From DATAXV01 sp036272915 (GTDB lineage Bacteria; Chloroflexota; Dormibacteria; Dormibacterales; Dormibacteraceae): DNA of 64,000 nucleotides. The stretch lies in the NCBI GenBank assembly GCA_036272915.1, contig DATAXV010000197.1:1-64000 (forward strand), read 5' to 3'. The position numbers and the translations under genes are program-made. Positions 60,939 through 64,000 of this stretch are shown here, piece after piece. The stretch's first letter is position 1. Each line of letters opens with the position of its first letter. The notes beneath the pieces are model-generated. The model saw only the letters and a list, made by a program, of their open reading frames with translations. It was not told where the DNA came from and did no database searches.

Positions 60939-62522
60939 TCAGCCGGCCAGGAACCGGTCGAGGACGTTCCGCGTGATCCTGGAGACGGCGTCGTCGACGA
61001 GGATGCTCGCCACCCAGGTTATGGAGCCGACGGAGAAGACCGCGCCGCCGCTCGGCGTGTCCCGGATCACCATCTCGGCGCCGCCGTCGTCCCGGTTCAA
61101 CCCCCGGGCCAGGATCACGGTCCCGGGCGGGGTGTTGGCGTTGGTCTTGTCCGTCTCGTGGCCCGACGCTCCCCCGTGGCAGCGCTCCTGGAGGCCGGCC
61201 CGCCCGAACTCCTGACCGGCCACCAGCCCGGTGCCTCCGAGGACCCAGTGGTCCGGCTCCAGCGCCCGGTACGGGGCACCGGTCATCGCGCCGGCGTAGG
61301 TGAAGGTGACGCCGAGCAGGGAAGCCGGGGAGGCGTTGCTCCGGTGCATCCGCGAGTCGTGGCGACCGTCGGGGGCGGGGTCCTCGGTCAGGAAGTGGAG
61401 CCGGTCTCCCTCCAGGAACTCGACCTCGCAGTCGAGGCCGTTGCCGCCGAGGTAGAGGAGATGCCCGCCACGCTCCTCGACCCAGCTCGACACCCGCGAC
61501 ATCATCACCCTCGACCAGTACTCGGGATGGCAGTTGAGAACGAGCGCCCCATAGCTGTCCAGGTCGAGCGTGCCATCGTCGAGCTGGGCCTCGGAGTAGA
61601 GGTCGTACTCGAGGCCCTGGCCCTCCATCCAGCTCAGGAACCGCCACTCGGTCGGGGCCAGCGCGCACCGCACCCGGCCCCGGATGGGATCGGTCGGCCG
61701 CTCGCCGATGACCATCTGGTTGTCCCACTCCGGCCGCTCGAAGGAGAGCGGCGGATAGGCGGCGTCGGGCTGGCTGTGCTCGCTGAAGCTCCCGTCGAGG
61801 TAGCGGGCCATCTCCTGCCGGGCGACGACGACCGGGACCTCGGGCAGACCGGCGGCGTTGATGTAGTTGCTCCGCCCGCCGAAGTTGTTGTAGGCGTTCC
61901 AGGTGTTGGTCGAGGCGAGGACGGCGATTCGGGCCGTGGGCCGCGCCGGCGCCACCACCCAGGGGAACGTGAACGACGTCCCCGAGTCGGTCTCGGCGTG
62001 GAAGTAGTAGAGGCCCGACCTCTCAGGCGCCGGGATCGTCGGCCGGTAGGCGGGGTTGGCGTAGCCGATCCGGTTCCAGCCGACCCCACCCTGCGTGTAG
62101 TCGCCGTCGGGCGTGATCTGCACCGTCGCCCTGGGGCCGTGCTCGTCCCACCAGCCGAGGAGGGCCACCTCCTCCGCCTCGCGGCCGTACCGCCAGAGGC
62201 TGAGGCGGTAGCCCTCCGGGCTGTGGACCCGCCACTCACCAGGCTCGCCCGAGCGCACCCACTTCGGCCAGACATAGCCGAGCAGCCGCTCGCTCATGAG
62301 CCGGAAGTGGTGCGGAGAGCCACCCACCTCGACCTCGGTGCGCTTCGGGCCGTAGCCCCTCGCCGCCAGCGTCGCCCGGTAGCGGCCGGCGGGCACGTCG
62401 CCGCGCACGGCGCCGTTCGCGCCAGAGCGCAGCTGGAAGGAGCCGCCGGGGCCCTCCAGCTCGACGGCGGCGTCGTTCACCGCCAGGTAGCGCTCGTCGC
62501 TCACGTATCCGATCAGCGCCAT
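60939..62522 (-). CDS. N,N-dimethylformamidase large-subunit-like protein
   Basis: The 527-residue protein has an N-terminal beta-sandwich (carboxypeptidase-regulatory-like, residues 1-75, AVELEGPGGSFQLRSGANGA). The DMFase beta-subunit C-terminal-like core follows: RIAVLASTNTWNAYNNFGGR, YGALVLNCHPEYWSRVMMSR, HLLYLGGNGLDCEVEFLEGD and GAVFSVGSITWVASI. Most members are uncharacterised; dimethylformamidase hydrolyses the formamide bond with a Tyr/Glu-ligated iron. The small alpha subunit is absent here. It is the last gene of an operon with a creatininase-family gene and a class III aminotransferase. Confidence 0.78.
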   Translation of the reverse strand: MALIGYVSDERYLAVNDAAVELEGPGGSFQLRSGANGAVRGDVPAGRYRATLAARGYGPKRTEVEVGGSPHHFRLMSERLLGYVWPKWVRSGEPGEWRVHSPEGYRLSLWRYGREAEEVALLGWWDEHGPRATVQITPDGDYTQGGVGWNRIGYANPAYRPTIPAPERSGLYYFHAETDSGTSFTFPWVVAPARPTARIAVLASTNTWNAYNNFGGRSNYINAAGLPEVPVVVARQEMARYLDGSFSEHSQPDAAYPPLSFERPEWDNQMVIGERPTDPIRGRVRCALAPTEWRFLSWMEGQGLEYDLYSEAQLDDGTLDLDSYGALVLNCHPEYWSRVMMSRVSSWVEERGGHLLYLGGNGLDCEVEFLEGDRLHFLTEDPAPDGRHDSRMHRSNASPASLLGVTFTYAGAMTGAPYRALEPDHWVLGGTGLVAGQEFGRAGLQERCHGGASGHETDKTNANTPPGTVILARGLNRDDGGAEMVIRDTPSGGAVFSVGSITWVASILVDDAVSRITRNVLDRFLAG

Positions 62523-62553
62523 CCGACCCCTCCTGATCTTCTGTTTGCGTGCG

Positions 62554-63360
62554 TCATCCGATTCGCCCCGGTCGGGAGCCCGCCGCGTCGAGCCGGGCCA
62601 GGCTCTCCGTCGCCGCCCGCTGGAACGAGGCCAGCTCGGCGGCGACCCGCGCCACCGCGACCTCGAGGAAGGCGGCGCCCACCACCGCCGAGGCGTCGGC
62701 CGGACTGTCCGAGAAGCCGTCGATCCCGCTCCAGGAGCCGGGCAGCTCGACGCGGGCCGCGGCCGCGGCGGGGCGCCTCCCCGACCAGTCGGGACGTGCC
62801 GGCGGCACGGCGACGAGGTGGGCGGCGACCGCGAGCACGGCGGCGGTCTCGAAGGCTCCGGCGTGGCCGGGCACGTTGGTGATGCCGGCGCCGACCTGGA
62901 CCAGCTCCTCGTGGGCCATCGCCCACCAGGAGCCGGCGGCGGCGGCGATCCCCGCCTCCCGGGCGAGGTCGCGGACGGCCAGCTGCATGAGCTCGTGGTT
63001 GCCGCCGTGCCCGTTGAGGAGGAAGATGCGCCGGAAGCCGGAGGCCGCCGCCGACCGTCCCAGGTCCATGAGCACCCGGTAGTAGGTGTCGGTGGTCAGC
63101 GACAGGGTCCCGCCGAAGACCAGGTGGTGGTCGGAGCTGCCGAGGGCGAGCGGCGGCGCCAGCACGACCGGGATGCGGGCGGCGGCCGCCGCCCGCTCGG
63201 CGACGGCCTGGACCAGGAGCGTGTCCGTCCCCACCGGCAGGTGCGGGCCGTGCTGCTCGGTGGCGCCCAATGGGAGGAGGAGGAGCGCCTCCCCCGCCAG
63301 CGCCCGCGCCGCCTCGCGGTTCAGGTCGGCCAGCAACCGGACGGCGGGATCGGCGCCCAC
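62554..63360 (-). CDS. Creatininase-family amidohydrolase
   Basis: The 268-residue protein has metal-binding residues in LPLGATEQHGPHLPVGTDTL near 30-49 (Glu, His, Asp) and IFLLNGHGGNHELMQLAVRD near 112, with a late Glu in GHAGAFETAAVLA. The family includes creatininase, mycofactocin peptidase and FAPy deformylase, all amide hydrolases. GTG 63360 lies 5 nt from the aminotransferase stop. It may act on the same amide-containing compound as the DMFase-like protein. Confidence 0.86.
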   Translation of the reverse strand: MGADPAVRLLADLNREAARALAGEALLLLPLGATEQHGPHLPVGTDTLLVQAVAERAAAAARIPVVLAPPLALGSSDHHLVFGGTLSLTTDTYYRVLMDLGRSAAASGFRRIFLLNGHGGNHELMQLAVRDLAREAGIAAAAGSWWAMAHEELVQVGAGITNVPGHAGAFETAAVLAVAAHLVAVPPARPDWSGRRPAAAAARVELPGSWSGIDGFSDSPADASAVVGAAFLEVAVARVAAELASFQRAATESLARLDAAGSRPGRIG

Positions 63361-63365
63361 CCCGG

Positions 63366-64000
63366 TCAGGCCCGGCCCGCCGCGGCTTCCCGGGCGCGTC
63401 GATCGAGCACCGACAGCACCGCCTGCTCGGTGCCCTCGAGCAGCGCGTCGACGTCGCTCTCGCGGTGCGCGTAGGAGAAGTGGCTGCGCTTCAGGTTCAG
63501 CGGCAGCTCGAAGATGCCGCTGCTCAGCAGCTCGAGCCGGTAGCCGATGAAGAGATCGTTGTCGTTGCGGAGCAGGTCGTCGTAGCTGGACACCGGAGGC
63601 TCGAGGAAGTAGGTGACGAAGACGGAGCCGAAGCCGGTGACGACGGCGGGCACGCCGATGCGCGCGTAGAGGTCGCGAAGGCCCTGCCTCGCCATCTCGC
63701 CGAGCTTGAAGATGTGCTCGTGGACGCGCTCGTCGCGCAGCTTGCGGATGGTCGCCGTCGCCGCCGCCACCATCGCCGGATGGCCGTTGAAGGTGCCGGC
63801 GAAGAACGCCGGCCGCCCCGGCGTGGTGCTGAAGAGCGACATCAGGTCGGCGCGGCCGGCCAGCGCCGAGATCGGGTAGCCGTTGGCCATCGCCTTGCCC
63901 AGCGTGGTCAGGTCGGGCCTGACCCCGACCACCGACTGGTACCCGCCCAGCCCGTGGCGGAAGCCGGTGATGACCTCGTCGAAGATGAGGACGGTGCCGT
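63366..64000 (-). CDS. Class III PLP-dependent aminotransferase (glutamate-1-semialdehyde aminomutase-like), 5' truncated by window edge
   Basis: The 211 visible residues start in VLIFDEVITGFRHGLGGYQS, the PLP-Asp region, followed by the Schiff-base Lys in LTTLGKAMANGYPISALAGR and FFAGTFNGHPAMVAAATATI. The final part is the small domain. The sequence resembles glutamate-1-semialdehyde aminomutase, but the operon with two amidohydrolases argues for a catabolic or biosynthetic transaminase rather than haem synthesis. The start lies to the right of the window. Confidence 0.85.
   Translation of the reverse strand, partial: GTVLIFDEVITGFRHGLGGYQSVVGVRPDLTTLGKAMANGYPISALAGRADLMSLFSTTPGRPAFFAGTFNGHPAMVAAATATIRKLRDERVHEHIFKLGEMARQGLRDLYARIGVPAVVTGFGSVFVTYFLEPPVSSYDDLLRNDNDLFIGYRLELLSSGIFELPLNLKRSHFSYAHRESDVDALLEGTEQAVLSVLDRRAREAAAGRA

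Overview
This is a chromosomal window from a very GC-rich bacterium. GTG starts are common, genes are tightly packed, and many neighbours overlap by 4 nt (GTGA or ATGA). The gene content fits Actinomycetota or a neighbouring Terrabacteria lineage such as Chloroflexota/Dormibacterota: a fused PcaD-PcaC protein, homodimeric pyruvate dehydrogenase E1, a mycothiol-type maleylpyruvate isomerase fold, a luciferase-like (F420-type) oxidoreductase, an ECF42-type sigma factor with a DGPF partner, and a CysO-like sulfur carrier. The sequence alone does not settle the phylum. I see no rRNA, tRNA, CRISPR array, intact insertion sequence or prophage.

Layout. 1-5.4 kb: aromatic catabolism (3' end of pcaL, pobA), an O-methyltransferase, a short MetE-like protein, a frameshifted DedA gene, a truncated DUF234 nuclease remnant and a PPC-domain protein. 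5.5-11.5 kb: a six-gene minus-strand operon (GNAT, membrane protein, DUF4129, DUF4350, MoxR, DUF58) in which every junction is a 4-nt overlap. 11.5-21 kb: two tandem SDR genes, an LLM oxidoreductase, mnmA, a GH4 glycosidase, a Tat-exported phosphoesterase, a second acetyltransferase, an S53 peptidase, and a CysO-like protein behind a 400-nt non-coding leader rich in hairpins. 21.5-34 kb: a YbjQ protein, an MTAP-like phosphorylase, trpS, the pyruvate dehydrogenase E1-E2 pair facing an Lrp regulator, sugar isomerase/dehydrogenase genes, a flippase-like membrane protein, a Nudix protein and tyrA.

34-40 kb is the regulatory and accessory part. It holds an ECF sigma factor with a DUF4232 membrane partner; a small HTH protein plus membrane protein controlled by a striking pair of palindromic operators; a MerR/GyrI regulator divergent from a SnoaL-like gene that has a textbook 19-bp-spacer MerR promoter; and a stretch of decayed genes (GlxA, PfpI, RelE remnants) next to an XRE antitoxin-like gene.

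40.3-48.1 kb is one continuous minus-strand operon, trpE-G-D-C-F-B-A-aroH-aroF. All eight junctions overlap, so the first shikimate step, chorismate mutase and the whole tryptophan branch are co-expressed. 48.2-64 kb: an ECF42-type sigma factor with its DGPF partner, a NudC-type Nudix enzyme, a second DUF234 remnant behind a 15-bp tandem repeat, an NAD-dependent epimerase, an M20 amidohydrolase, an AraC/glyoxalase pair, an EamA transporter, a dihydroxyacetone kinase operon (dhaK-dhaL plus hydrolase, RibD-like and ankyrin genes), and an operon of a class III aminotransferase, a creatininase-family amidohydrolase and a dimethylformamidase-like protein that runs off the right edge.

The most noteworthy items are the dual-operator, probably leaderless HTH/membrane-protein locus at 35.9-37.1 kb, the CysO-like protein whose chain continues past the diglycine, the structured leader in front of it, and two DUF234 nuclease remnants that both begin at 15-bp tandem repeats.
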